Of a DNA stretch of 64,000 bases, positions 24,590 through 36,119 are shown in pieces. Every line of letters starts with the position of its first letter. Within the stretch, counting starts at the first letter, position 1. The notes beneath the pieces were generated by a model. It did no database searches. It saw only the letters and a list, made by a program, of their open reading frames with translations, and was not told the origin of the DNA. The stretch spans positions 4,439,347-4,503,346 of the forward strand of contig CM038922.1 of NCBI GenBank assembly GCA_021904315.1. The letters are read 5' to 3'. Both the position numbers and the translations under genes were made by a program. Source of the stretch: Sphagnum magellanicum (lineage: Eukaryota > Streptophyta > Sphagnopsida > Sphagnales > Sphagnaceae).

Positions 24590-27500
24590 TAGTGTTGTGT
24601 AATAGCCAAGAAAACAAATCAATTCCATAGTTTTGTTCATTGTATTTTAACATAAGCAAACAACAGCTATATAATTTAGAATACCCACAAAATTTTCCAA
24701 ACAATAATAACAAGGGGGTGTGTCACACTTGTGGCCTTGCCATTTACATTAAAAAAGCATCTTAAGGCAAAAGAAGAATTATAGAAACTCAAAACATTCA
24801 CCATGCAACAAAATATACCTAATCTTCAAAAAAATTCCTCTAAAAAGAAACCAAAATCCTTCCAAATATTATAACTCTATTATAACTAATCTCAAGTTTC
24901 AACACAAGCCAAAATATATCATCTTTCAAAAATCCTCATATAATAAAAATAGACCTATTAGCTAGGAGGCCAAAATCCCTTAAGCTACTATACTCTATAA
25001 TGAATATAAACACAATATCCTTCCCATGGTAGGCAAGGCCAACAAAAGAACCGTCACTCTTGTGTGAGATGGAAAAACTACAACAGAATATGGTTGGTTT
25101 TTCATTGGCTTACGAAACATGTTTGAGATAAACGTTGTCGATTTCATCCAGTTTAATGTAAAATATATGTGATATTATGTATCATAGTTTGGTATTAGGG
25201 CTGCAATTCAAAGCCTATTATCGCAAGCCTTTTCCCCTATTGTTGCACATTGTTGTTTTAAAACACAAGCACACTTTGTGCAAAAAGGTTGCACATTGGG
25301 TTTTAAAAAAGAACAAAAAAAAAGCTTAGAACTAGGTAAGGTCTGACCCCTTACCCGAATCAAGGTTTCAGGGTTTAGCTGCCATCAAAAATCACTACAA
25401 GCAACCAATGGGAAAAAAATTATGAGCATCAAACTTTAATTATGTTTCTATACAAAATGAAACAATGTTTTCCTTATTGGATCTTGTTGATCACTCGTGG
25501 ACCATGGGTTTGAACTTTGAAAGTATTGTGTAAGTTAGCTTAATTTAATTAGGGCTAAAGAAAAGACGTTTTCATCACCAGACCCACATCAAAATTTGGT
25601 TATCAAGTTTAATTTGCCTTGGGAGATGGGAGATCCAAAGGAAGGTTAGTATTTGATGGTAAGTACTTATTAATGGTAGGCTAGGTCAGAAATGGTAATG
25701 ATGTTTGGAAAGTTTATTTTAAATGATGATTTATTTTAGAATTTTTTCAAAACTTTTGAACCAAAGGTCTTTTGATTTTGATTTTTTTTCAAAAAGTGAG
25801 AGATGTCATTTCAAAAAGAAATAAAATCAGTAATTATTTAATTTTAATTTAAAATATGAAATAATACTCGATTTATGAGAACCGGAAAAGGAGAGTCGAT
25901 TGTCCTTAAATTTCTGAGAACCGAATTAACTTTTTGAAAAACAATTGTTGATACCCTTAACCGACATAAAAAATTTAAAACTTTTTTAGGGGGGAGAACT
26001 GGACCCTTTTGTAAATTATGTTGTGAAAACCAGACCCGGCGAGTATCATAAAATCATGATACCCGCCAAACACTAGGTTTTACCCTGTCTTTTGGCCCTC
26101 TTTTCACCCCCCTATCCCCTCTTTGAGTGAGGTTCTCAAAGCACGCAAGTTTTATTGAATCTGGGTATGGAATTTTTATTTTTATTTTTAATAATTTGAA
26201 AGACACCCCCCATCCCGGGTCTTTTTAAAAAAACTCCTTAGGCAGCTTGGATCCCAAACTGGATGTGGTTCTATCTACCTACACATAACTCAAAACTGAT
26301 TTTTTTTTTTTTTTTTAAATTTCTAGTTAGTAGCATTGTACCACCAATAAAATGTGACCACCTTTTCAATTCCATGTGTAAAACTCAGAAAAAAAATTGA
26401 TTTTGTAAATTAAAAAAATTGAAAATTTCATATTTGAGACAAGTTTTAAAAGTGAGAACTACATTCCTAACCCCAGCCCAGCCCACTCCCCAAAATTACT
26501 ATTTTAAAAAAAAATGTTGATGTTATTATCTAATGACCTTGATTTATTTTTTTCCCCCCTCAAACTAATAACATGTCTAAACCTCGTCAAAATAAATAAA
26601 TAAATAAATCAAAATCAATAAATCAAATTATTTTGTAATTTTTTGAAAATTCAGAACCAGAACTTGGTATGTTGAGTCTCTTTTGCAAATGAAAAGAGTG
26701 CATCTTTTGGTCCACTGGTTATGGTAGAGAACCACTTTAGCTGGTCCTTTCATCCAACACTTGAGCAATGAAGGGTATATATAAGCTACCCACTTACATT
26801 AGGTTTGTGACCTACCCACCCACCTATGTTAGGGTTTTAGGTTTTGAGCTTGGCCTTGAATACTGGAAATGATGAAACATGCATGACTTGTTTTGTGACT
26901 AGCTCAGACTCATACCTTCCTTCTTGCAAGGGGGGTGGGTGGGTGGGTTGTAGGATTCATGGCAAGGTGTGAAGTTCATCTTTTTAGGGCCACATGTGAA
27001 TTGAGCCAATGATATATTGTGTTGTTTGTTAAGACTTGGAGTTTTTAAGCTCCATATATTATAATTTTAAAACACGAGAAAAAAAGAAGAATTAATAGAA
27101 GAAAATCAAAATGTTTTATCAAATCAATAAATGCAACTAGGTTCTTGCATTTTGATTTTCTTCTATTACTTTATCACAACCACCAAATTCTTATGTTTTA
27201 TTTTTCTTTTGTTACCTTTTTTTTGTGGAGTTGTTGGTTAGTTCATTCTTCACACATGTCAACTAAGTTCTTGTAGTCTTATTATTAGGCTTTGTTTGGT
27301 TTTTTTCTTGGAAGCCTTTTATTCCTGAGTTTGAAAATTGTGACTTGTAATCAACAAGAGCCATCACATTTTCAGCACATGCCTGCCTTCACCACCTTTT
27401 CTCCACAACATCAAGTTTTTTTTTTGTATAAACATATTTTTTTTCAAAATTATCTTTTTTGAGTTTGAGTGTTTGCATTTTTCTTTTTGAACTAATTTCA

Positions 27501-27780
27501 TCATTTACCATGTTTTGTGGTTTCATGGAATTAGGTTTCATGATTAGGTTTTGTTGTAACCCTAATGTGTATGTTTCTAATTTTTGTAATAGTTTTAGAA
27601 GATGACATTGTTATTGTTGAAAGTGTTGATAGTGTTGATGACAAACTTGTTTGTGATGCAAACATAGACCTAATTACCAACAATTTGAATGTTGAAAGTG
27701 TTCACCTACAATGTGATAAAAACTTGTTCAAAGATGATGAATTGCATTTTTTAGTTATAAAGTTCAAATGACGCATTCCC
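24590..27780. other. Spacer without recognisable genes
   Basis: AT-rich DNA. A hAT-like end in reverse orientation, the complement of TAGTGTTTGGCGGGTATC, is present near 26055-26075, with GAACCG motifs at 25880-25925 that could be subterminal repeats of the same element. An acidic 68-codon open frame at 27565-27771 has no domain that I recognise and no coding context. Confidence 0.5.
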
Positions 27781-28580
27781 AAGTCCCTAATTAGACCCAA
27801 GTTGGGTCTAAATTACTCTCATAGCGGAATTGTGAAAAACTTGGGGCACATTTTCAACTCTCAGCACTAGAAGGGGTAAAGGGGTGTGCTGAAGTTCCGG
27901 GATGGGATTAGGAAGAATGACAAGTTATTCACTTACTCGAACTTGCATCAAACTAACCAACAAGTTGGTTAGATCACTTTTTGGAGCACCCTTGGTGCTA
28001 GGATAAACCACAGGCAACTTTGGACTCACTTGACTCACCACAGCCCGAACTCGGGGGAAGCCACCTTCCCCCATATAGTATACTATGTGCCTCTTCGCAG
28101 CAGCCAAATCCAAATGGCTTTTTGTCCCGGGACTCCCAAGGAGGAGTCCCGAAATTGTCCTAATTTGAACTCCCAGGACTTTTGCACAATCATAATTTTT
28201 TACTCAAACCTCCGATTGGGATGAGGTCTAAAACAAAGTTGTAGTTCTCCTTGCAAGCTTTTCAACGATGTGTTACACTCCACCTACACGCACCGGGGTC
28301 GGGTTGGGTCGATTCCCAACTTTTAGTGGTCGGGAGTCAAATTGCCAGTTTGACTCCTACCCCTTCTTTTTGCCATAACTTATGTTGCATATGTCCATAT
28401 GGCCCATGCAAGGCCATTTTCGACATCTACACTTCAATAGATTTCCAATGATATAAAAAACACCCCAATGTGAGGTGTTTTGACCCCTTCAATCGAACTT
28501 TAAAGTTTTGGGAGTCTTGGAGGACTCCCAAGTCCCAATTTCGGGAATGTGAGTTTCATCCTCACACTCCCTCTAAGTAG
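27780..28580. repeat. GC-richer island with matching hairpins, probable transposable element
   Basis: The base composition rises sharply against both flanks. Two hairpins share the word GGGACTCC/GGAGTCCC: CGGGACTCC paired with GGAGTCCCG at 28128-28151, and TTGGGAGTC paired with GACTCCCAA at 28508-28531. The outer ends both carry CATTCCC-like words in opposite orientation (about 27773 and 28548). There is no coding sequence. It looks like a younger insertion of unknown class. Confidence 0.4.
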
Positions 28581-29149
28581 GGTTGCAACATCAAGCTCAA
28601 GAGTGGAAGGCACACCATAGAAATTTGATTGGCTAGGTTTTGTGTTGTCGATGACAACCTCCCTATTGATCTTTTGAACCCATAGATGCTAAAATGCATC
28701 ATTTGCAAATCTCAGCAAGGAGTTGGTAATGTTCTAAACCAAAGTTATGTTCTTCACAAGGGCCTAATCAAATACAATAAAACAAATGGTGTTACCCCAT
28801 GAAAACTCATGTAGATTTTATGCATCCTCAATTGGTTGAAAAAAAAAAAATGATACTAATCAAGAAATCTATGGCTAAGGGTTTTGAAGCATATCACATT
28901 CAATAATCAAGGAAGAAAAGGGTTGGGCCATCTAGGTTAATAATCATCACATTTTTTGACTCAACAAGTCGTTAGAAACATGGTGAGGAACCACAACATA
29001 GGTTTCTTGAAACCTTGTGCTCTATATTTGCAAAGGTTATAGGCCTCTTTCCATATGCGAAAATATTTAACAAGACAAGTTAGTGTTGTGCCAATGTCCC
29101 CGTTTTGTTTTTCCATCTTGTTCATTTCTTATGGAAAAAACATTACCCA

Positions 29150-29825
29150 AAATGGTCTAAAAGACCGTGGATTTGCATGTGTTGCCTGGGGTTGAAACTA
29201 TAATCATAGTTTCTATCAACTTTGATCTTCGAATGTCTAGAGTTGGCATAGACACATTTACGTTGGTCATTAATTATCTATATAAAGTTTGGACCCTTAG
29301 GCATATTATTGTAGGACTATTTGAAATGCATGAAACGACTAACAACTCCATGGCTTTGTAATTTCAAGCATTGCTGAAAATTTTGGATTAATTCACTTTG
29401 TGATTGATTTTGTGAAAGATGAGGATAGTAATATAGGATGTATGGTTACAATAGTATGATCTATTATTGAATATGAACCTTTGAAGTTGTTGCAAGTTTA
29501 TGAAGGTATTTGCTTTGGGCATGTGATGGTTAAAAATGTGCCTACATGCAACCAATGATGATAAGGTTTCTACCAGTCTTACTTTGGTAAATGCACAAAA
29601 TAAATTCAAGTTAGTTTGCAAAAAAAAATAATATGGACAAAAAAACAAGGAAAAGGAAAGAAAAGTGGGAATAAGCTTTCATTGAAAATGAGAAATCATA
29701 CTAGAAGTTGAAAACTCCCATCAAAACAAGGTTTGCTAACAAAGTTATAATGTTTGAAATGACATTAGAATTTAAACAAGATATTTTGTTTTGTTATGGG
29801 AGGTAGAAAACATTCAACTTGCAAT
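29150..29825 (+). pseudogene. hAT-type transposase remnant
   Basis: Translation across three frames gives an ordered series of segments typical of the catalytic region of plant hAT-like transposases: INFDLRMSR and IDTFTLVINYL (about 29217-29280), HIIVGLFEMHETT, a VKDEDSN-type acidic segment (about 29410), a VYEGICFGHVM segment, and KLKTPIKTRFANKVIMFE (about 29704-29757) ending in LFCYGR. Several frameshifts and stops interrupt it. The first part is an intact frame (29167-29361) but cannot be a functional protein. Earlier traces may reach back to about 28950. The assignment is from recalled family pattern, not a search. It may be the source family for the CAGTGTTGG-ended elements nearby. Confidence 0.55.
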
Positions 29826-29841
29826 AGCTAATCCCAATGGC

Positions 29842-29870
29842 CACTACAAGAAATCTTGGTTTTTTTAGTG
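29842..29870 (+). mobile_element. CACTA-type terminus
   Basis: CACTACAAGAAATCTTGG matches the usual first bases of En/Spm (CACTA) elements. It lies just downstream of the hAT transposase remnant. No partner end with a 3-bp target duplication was identified. Confidence 0.35.
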
Positions 29871-29974
29871 GAAAAATCAGTCAAAAAGACTCCCATTTTG
29901 GTCTTTTTACCCCTTGGTCCAATTTGGTGCCATTATGTTAAATCTTTGAAGGTGACACGACATCATATGTTGCA

Positions 29975-30540
29975 AAAGGTAGGTAGGTAGATACCTACCT
30001 ATACCCTATCTACAACCATACATGTACATTGTATACATGACGACATACAAATTTCATACACATGATTTTCTAAATTTTAAACCCAAGACCTCATGGAGGC
30101 ATCCCAATGCCTTTGCCATCAACTTGCACCACCTTTTGTTGGCAAAGGTTTTGTAACCTTTTGTTTTACTTTTTCAATTCTGAAATCATATACCAAAATT
30201 GAAAATTTTCTTTTGTCTCAAATCTTGGTCAAATCAAGCAAATAAAATGATAATGTGAAATTTTATTCAATAATGTATTCAATAAAATCAATTTGTGATT
30301 GAACAAAACAAGGTAATAGGTAGGGTAGCATAAGGTAGGGTAAAGTAGGTAGTATGTTGAAATAGGTAAGTAGCTAGGTAGCTAATTAACTAGGATAGGT
30401 ATAGTAGGTACATAGGTAGGTATAGGTAGGTAGGTTGGCTGGTTGTTAAGGTAAGTATGTACATAAGGTAAATAGGTGAGTTTTAGATAAGTAAGGTGGG
30501 ATGAATGGGTAGGTAAGTAGGTACATAAGTAGGATATGTG
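29975..30540. repeat. GTAG/TAGG-rich degenerate repeat
   Basis: Words built on GGTAG, TAGGTA and AAGTAG recur throughout, densest at 30300-30535. They form a degenerate low-complexity array rather than an exact tandem repeat. Confidence 0.7.
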
Positions 30541-31939
30541 AAAAAAGTAATCCCACTTTTATTGATAATTCTTGAATGGTTAAACCCAACTATCCAAGCC
30601 CATGCAATTGTAATAATTGATGAATTGGTTTACACTAGGGCTTACAAGTGGAAAATTTGAACTAGATTATCATAGATTATCATAACTTGGTAATCCATAT
30701 CTAAATTGTACACCAAATGAATTAAATGAAGGCTAAAGTTGTTTCAACAAAAAAAAACTTAGGAACTGATTGAAGAAGTTGAATACTTTGAAAAGATCTT
30801 TGAAAAGATTTAGGTAGACGAGAATTATGTGATTCATCTAAACCTTAAATTTAAATTTTTAGTTTTTACTTCTCACTATTTTTTAATTATTTGCTTGACC
30901 TTAATTATTATTTTTTGTCCAAGTTTGTTGGCAACTATTTATGTACTAGTTTATGGACTTGAACAACAGTAAAAGTTGTTGGTCAAGTTATTGGCAGCCA
31001 TGGACTTTTTTTGGGCTATATGGGTTATATGTGTGTGGGATTGGGGTGTTGGGGCTGGTTTTATGTTTATGTGGGTGTTGGGGTTTTATTTTATTTTATT
31101 TTATTATTAGGGAACTACATAGTAGTGGGTAGAGTTCTTTAAAAAATTAGAGTTCAATTCCTCTGCAAGTTACTTCATTTCAAATCTTTGAATATGCATG
31201 TATTTTCATAACTAACATGTGAAATTTGAAACATATAACCTTGATGAATATTTGAAGGTTACCACAAATCTGAAAACCAACAAATACATAACTAACAATG
31301 AGAAAATTTGTCATGAATGCATATTTTTTTTGGAAAGGTTTTTTTGAATATTCAAATGCGTATCCTTCTACTAACTTTTAAAAATGAACTTTCCCTATTC
31401 ATATCCTTTGGACTAGACCAAAAAGCTATAACTTGACAACACTGGTAAGGATTTAACTTACAACCTTGAATTAGCTTTAACTCACATATTTTTTTCCAAG
31501 CTCCAAAAGGTAAGAATGACCAATGTATAGACCAATTTCATAGTGTGAACCATGAAATGGTCATAGGTCATTTAACCAATGATTTATTTGGTTGTAATTT
31601 TTGTGAAAATAAAAATTCAAAACAAGAATCTTTTGTCACAAGTCCTTTGCGTTTTTTGGAAAAGAAAAAATTCCAAAAATTGACAAACTAGGGTTCCCAC
31701 CTTGGACTCTCCTTGGTCAACATTAGGTAGTGCACCAAGTTGAAGAGATGTTCGAAATAGTCTCATCTCCATGGATCCAACACACATTACTACAATCACA
31801 AATCAAATGATATATTATCTATTGTCTACTTGTGGCCTACAACTTTGCAATTAGGTGGAGATATCACAAAATAGAGATTGTAGAAGAAGTTTCAACATAG
31901 TTTGAGAGTTAGTGATCTCCAAATGTTAGCACCTAACCC

Positions 31940-32215
31940 TCAGTTATCAAGTCAATTATTAATAACCTACCAATTGATTATTAACGTTTTAAATAATCGC
32001 TTTGTATTGAATTTTCAAAAGAAACTTAGATTGATGACCCAATCATCATCCATGTAGGTTATCAATCTTTAAACACTAATACCCAAAAAAAAAAGACAAT
32101 TTCTTATTATTTTAAAACATATTATACCTGACTAATAACCAATAGGATTTTGAACCAATTATTTGATAACCTACCCAATGGGTTATTAAAAAACAGCAAT
32201 AACCAGCCAACACTG
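31940..32215 (-). mobile_element. hAT-like non-autonomous element
   Basis: The right end reads CCAGCCAACACTG at 32203-32215, the complement of CAGTGTTGGCTGG. Its interior is full of ATAACC/GGTTAT words on both strands, a subterminal motif pattern of hAT elements. The left end is degenerate and its position is approximate. The same GGTTAT texture recurs at 45085-45255. Confidence 0.45.
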
Positions 32216-32748
32216 GTCCAGATCCTGAGCATTCCCCAGAGTTCCATTTGGAAACACATATGGTTTAAGGTTTAGGTTGAAGACCAAGATTTTGTTACAA
32301 TATTCTATACCATAGGTAAGTGGCTAGTGTTAACCACCTTTTGGCTCTTTTGGTAAAGGAATGAGCATATGAAGTGCACACAACCCACAAGTGTGCATGG
32401 GGAACCTGGAAAGCCAAAAGTGCATAAGAATCTGTTGGTGCCTCCCTCCCCACCTTCCAACCCACAAGATACCTGGAGGTTCCCAGGTTACTACCCCATA
32501 TGGTGAAGGAGGCTTGAGCTGATGATGGTAGTTAAAGTTGATAAACCTCCATTCTACCTGGGTTGACCATCTGGCATGTCAGGTTAACATGACCAACCCC
32601 AGGTACCATATTTTGGGCATTTGGGCTTTGATCTATTTCGTTATAGGAATGACAAAAGAACAACCATCACCTGGAATTTTGGTACATACCCAATTTAGCG
32701 TTACAAGTAATAAGTACACACACACTAAAGAAGAATAATGAATGGCTT

Positions 32749-32790
32749 TCCTCCTCCTCCTCCTCCTCCTTCTTCATCTTCTTCTTCTTC
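32749..32790. repeat. TCC/TTC trinucleotide microsatellite
   Basis: TCC triplets pass into TTC triplets. Confidence 0.9.
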
Positions 32791-33004
32791 AGAACACCAG
32801 GAGCTGACAAACTTGAAAATAAGCAATTGAGTACAAATAGGCTACAGGCTTGGATTTTGTGGTGTTGGTTTTTGCATGGTGCCAGAATCCAGAACAGAGA
32901 GTCCCAGAAATCACTTTGATTGCAATAGTGCCTACTTATATACTTACTTACTTACTCACATAAGAAAACCTTCAACTGTAGTCCACCAAGAGGGAGGGAG
33001 GGAT

Positions 33005-33038
33005 GGGTCAGGGCCACCCACCCGAGTGGCCCTGACCC
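33005..33038. other. GC-rich perfect hairpin
   Basis: GGGTCAGGGCCAC pairs without mismatch with GTGGCCCTGACCC across an 8-base loop, giving a 13-bp stem. It stands out in AT-rich DNA. No poly-T follows and no gene ends nearby, so it is not called a terminator. Confidence 0.8.
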
Positions 33039-33117
33039 CGGATCATTGACTGCAGTTTAGCAGGGGGGTGGGTTCCAGCCTGCTTCTTCTCAAGAAAAAG
33101 TTACAAGTTATAACCTA

Positions 33118-33182
33118 ACTACTACTACTACTACTACTACAACAACAACAACAACAACAACTTCTTCTTCTTCTTCTTCTTT
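33118..33182. repeat. Compound microsatellite (ACT, CAA, CTT)
   Basis: Three different trinucleotide arrays abut: about seven ACT, six to seven CAA and seven CTT/TTC units. They probably arose by successive point mutation and slippage. Confidence 0.95.
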
Positions 33183-33493
33183 CAGAAGTGCACTTCTTCT
33201 GACACTTATTCAACCCCAGGAAGGAAGGTTGGGGGGAGGGGCGGGTTTCAGTGTTTGGTTAAGATAAAAGGATAATGGATGTCAGCTGGGAGAGGCTTGA
33301 GCAGCTAGTTTTACAAACCCATCCAAAGGAGCAGTTATAGAGAGCTTCAGGTAGAATATCCTTTTGTCAGCAGAAAACACACAAAGGCTATAACAACATA
33401 GGTCAAGATGAAAAAACAAGGAAATCATTCATTACCTGAGCTTTTATGTATGTGGCTTTTCATCCTCACATCAGATGAACCCTAACCCACCAA

Positions 33494-33518
33494 CCCCCCC
33501 CCCCCCCCCCCCCCCCCC
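33494..33518. repeat. Poly-C tract
   Basis: About 25 consecutive C residues; a second run of about 15 lies at 33718-33733. Treat the exact lengths as unreliable. Confidence 0.9.
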
Positions 33519-33999
33519 AAACCCCCAATAAACCAGTGATCCAAGACCATATGGTTACCTATTAGGAATATTCTCAAAAGCCTGCACTTCTTTCTAGATC
33601 CCCTGGTCATAAGAAATATTATTTCCCATGAGACCCCAGGTCACACACAATGACTCCTGGTTATTGGAACATTCCCATTAACCAAGGACCACGGTTTAAA
33701 GGAATATTCTCAAACCCCACCCCCCCCCCCCCCTCAGACTTGTTCTTGGTCCCTGGTCATGATAAGAAATTTAATACTATTTGCATGAGAAGAAGACCCA
33801 GGTCCTCAATTATTGGGAATATTCCCATAACCAGGGGTCATGAATATTCCCATTTAACCATAGGGTGTTTGGCGGCCCAGTGGTCATGGCCTTTCTCATA
33901 GCTTCTAGCTTACCCTATTAATTTAGGTCTGGGGTTCAATGGCGAAACCTGATGATGTCATCAAAAGGGTAGAAGGTAAAGGAGTTAGGGAAGAGGGCT

Positions 34000-36085
34000 A
34001 AGGAGTTAGGTGTGGTGGCACCATACTCCCTAGTGACAAACAGAGTGGAAGGTGGTGTGTGGGTGACCTACTTACTACTAGTGCTTTTTGAGTTATTGGA
34101 ACATGGTGTGGAGGTTGGGATCTTTTGGTTGTTTGGAGAGAGCCTTTGAATGAACAAGCAAAGAATTCATTCATTTGTTTGTTTGTTGCCACACCAAAAA
34201 ACCAAACCAAACAAAAGAGAGTGAGTTCTTCATCTCAATTTGTGGCCATCATCTCATTGTTGTGGTAGTGAGTTAGTTATATCAAAGAGAGAGAGAGAGA
34301 AAGAGAGAGAGGCTCTTAGGCTTCCACTATGACCTTGTTAGTTTCAATAACCATTCAACATGGGTGTGGCCAAGAGAGTACTAAGTTGTTTGATAAACAT
34401 TCATATATGGTGGTACGAAGGACACTACTCTATGGGGGGTGGTCATGGGCCAACCTCTTATAATGTTGAAAGGAAGGTGGCCACAAGTTTGTTTCTGGAC
34501 ACCGAACCATAATCCCACATCCGTATGTTGAAAAAGATTCAGTTTTCACCTTCCAAGTAACCAAGGTGCAAAGTTTCTTGCCCAAATTCTAGGAACAAAT
34601 AAATTTCCTCGACTTTTGAGAGAAAGCGAAGCCAAGGTCCTTCATTACAGAGGGAGGGAGTGAAAAAAACACTTCAACTTCTCATTTGTAACCCCCACAG
34701 GAGTGACCTGATCTCTACCCTTAGAAGAGTATACAACCCCAGCTCCATTCATTCATAGTGGGGAGTCACTTGCATTTTTACAAGAACTGGATTGTCAGTT
34801 CGGAATAAGGTTTACTTATTCAAAATACTTTGGAGGTAAAAATTTTATGGAGATTTAGAACACAAATTAGGCCCCCCCCCCCCAAGAAATTCATGAAAAT
34901 ATTTTGTTAATTATAAAGAATTAATTTGAAATTATAGTTAAAGATGTTTAACTTTTTGCCTTGGATGCCTTCCCAAGTCAGCCCTGCCCTGCCCCCACCC
35001 CACCCCGCCCACCCCTTGCATGTAATATCAAAGTTCATTTAGCTTAGTGATTCACACGTTGCATTGTACATAATGGACACAAGATGCCCATGTGCATGTG
35101 ATTCGGGCAGTCGTCGTCACTCGTGTAATACTATGAATATAGATATATATATATATGTATGTATACGGATTGTGAGTGAGAACCCAGGACCCATATTACC
35201 AAGTAGTCAGCCCGAAAGCCCTTCCTCGTTTTACTAGGCAACGATATATCAAAGCGTGAATTAAGGAGATACGGTATGGGACATCATCCTATCAAAATCT
35301 CCATGCACAAATAGGAAGGATGCCTTGGGAAATCCCACCACAACACTTGTGTTTTAAAACAAATTTTGTTGTAGCTGACACTACAACAAAAACATGGGCA
35401 TATGTATGTATATATGTATTCAATGGTTCCATTCCACTAAATTGTCATTCCAATGAAACTAAACATTGGGAATGGGTTGGGTTGGGTTGGGTTGGGTTGG
35501 GATGGGATGGGGATGACTCATAATTTGCTTCTGAGGAGTGTAAGTAATGAATGATGGAGTAGTTTGCTGCTTTCCACTAGAGTAGAGTCAACTCCCCCAT
35601 AAACCGTTTACTTGGATAGCAATGAGAAAATTTAATCCTAGAAATGGAATCTTGTGGCATGGAGAGAGGGCAGGTCGAGAAGGAATCCAAAACACCACCA
35701 CCACCACCACCACCACCAAGTCAGATGATTGAAAGTTAACTTCTCCTCACATTGTGGTGTGCCACTATGAGCTTGGCGAGAGATGATCAAATCAAATGAT
35801 TGTACAGATGCCAGCCAAACTGCCATCCGACAATCATACAAAGGGAAAGCTGTGTGGGTTAACTTAGTGCATGCATTTTTGCCTCATGCACACGAGGTTG
35901 ATCAGAGAAGTCTCTGCCAATTTTCTTCCCACATTTGAATGCATAATAATAATTATAATAATAAATAATGTAAACAAAAGATCCACCCTGGCCTCTGCAA
36001 CTGGCTTTTGATGCAGCAACAGCAAAAGCCAGTCAAACCAGTCTGGATCTCAGTCCTGATCCTCAACATGGTTGTCCTCACTGGA
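34000..36085. other. Spacer with microsatellites
   Basis: No recognisable gene. It contains a GA run (about 34286-34312), a short TA tract near 35147, five to six GGGTT units (35474-35510), CCA triplets (35692-35719) and a C run (about 34872-34884). Confidence 0.6.
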
Positions 36086-36089
36086 AGAG

Positions 36090-36114
36090 ATATATATATA
36101 TATATATATATATA
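36090..36114. repeat. TA dinucleotide microsatellite
   Basis: About twelve TA units. Confidence 0.9.
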
Positions 36115-36119
36115 ATATT

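Noticed and set aside
31100-31175. A GAGTTCAATTCCTC word resembling the T-arm of a tRNA gene
   Set aside because: No matching acceptor stem, D-arm or anticodon arm could be folded around it.
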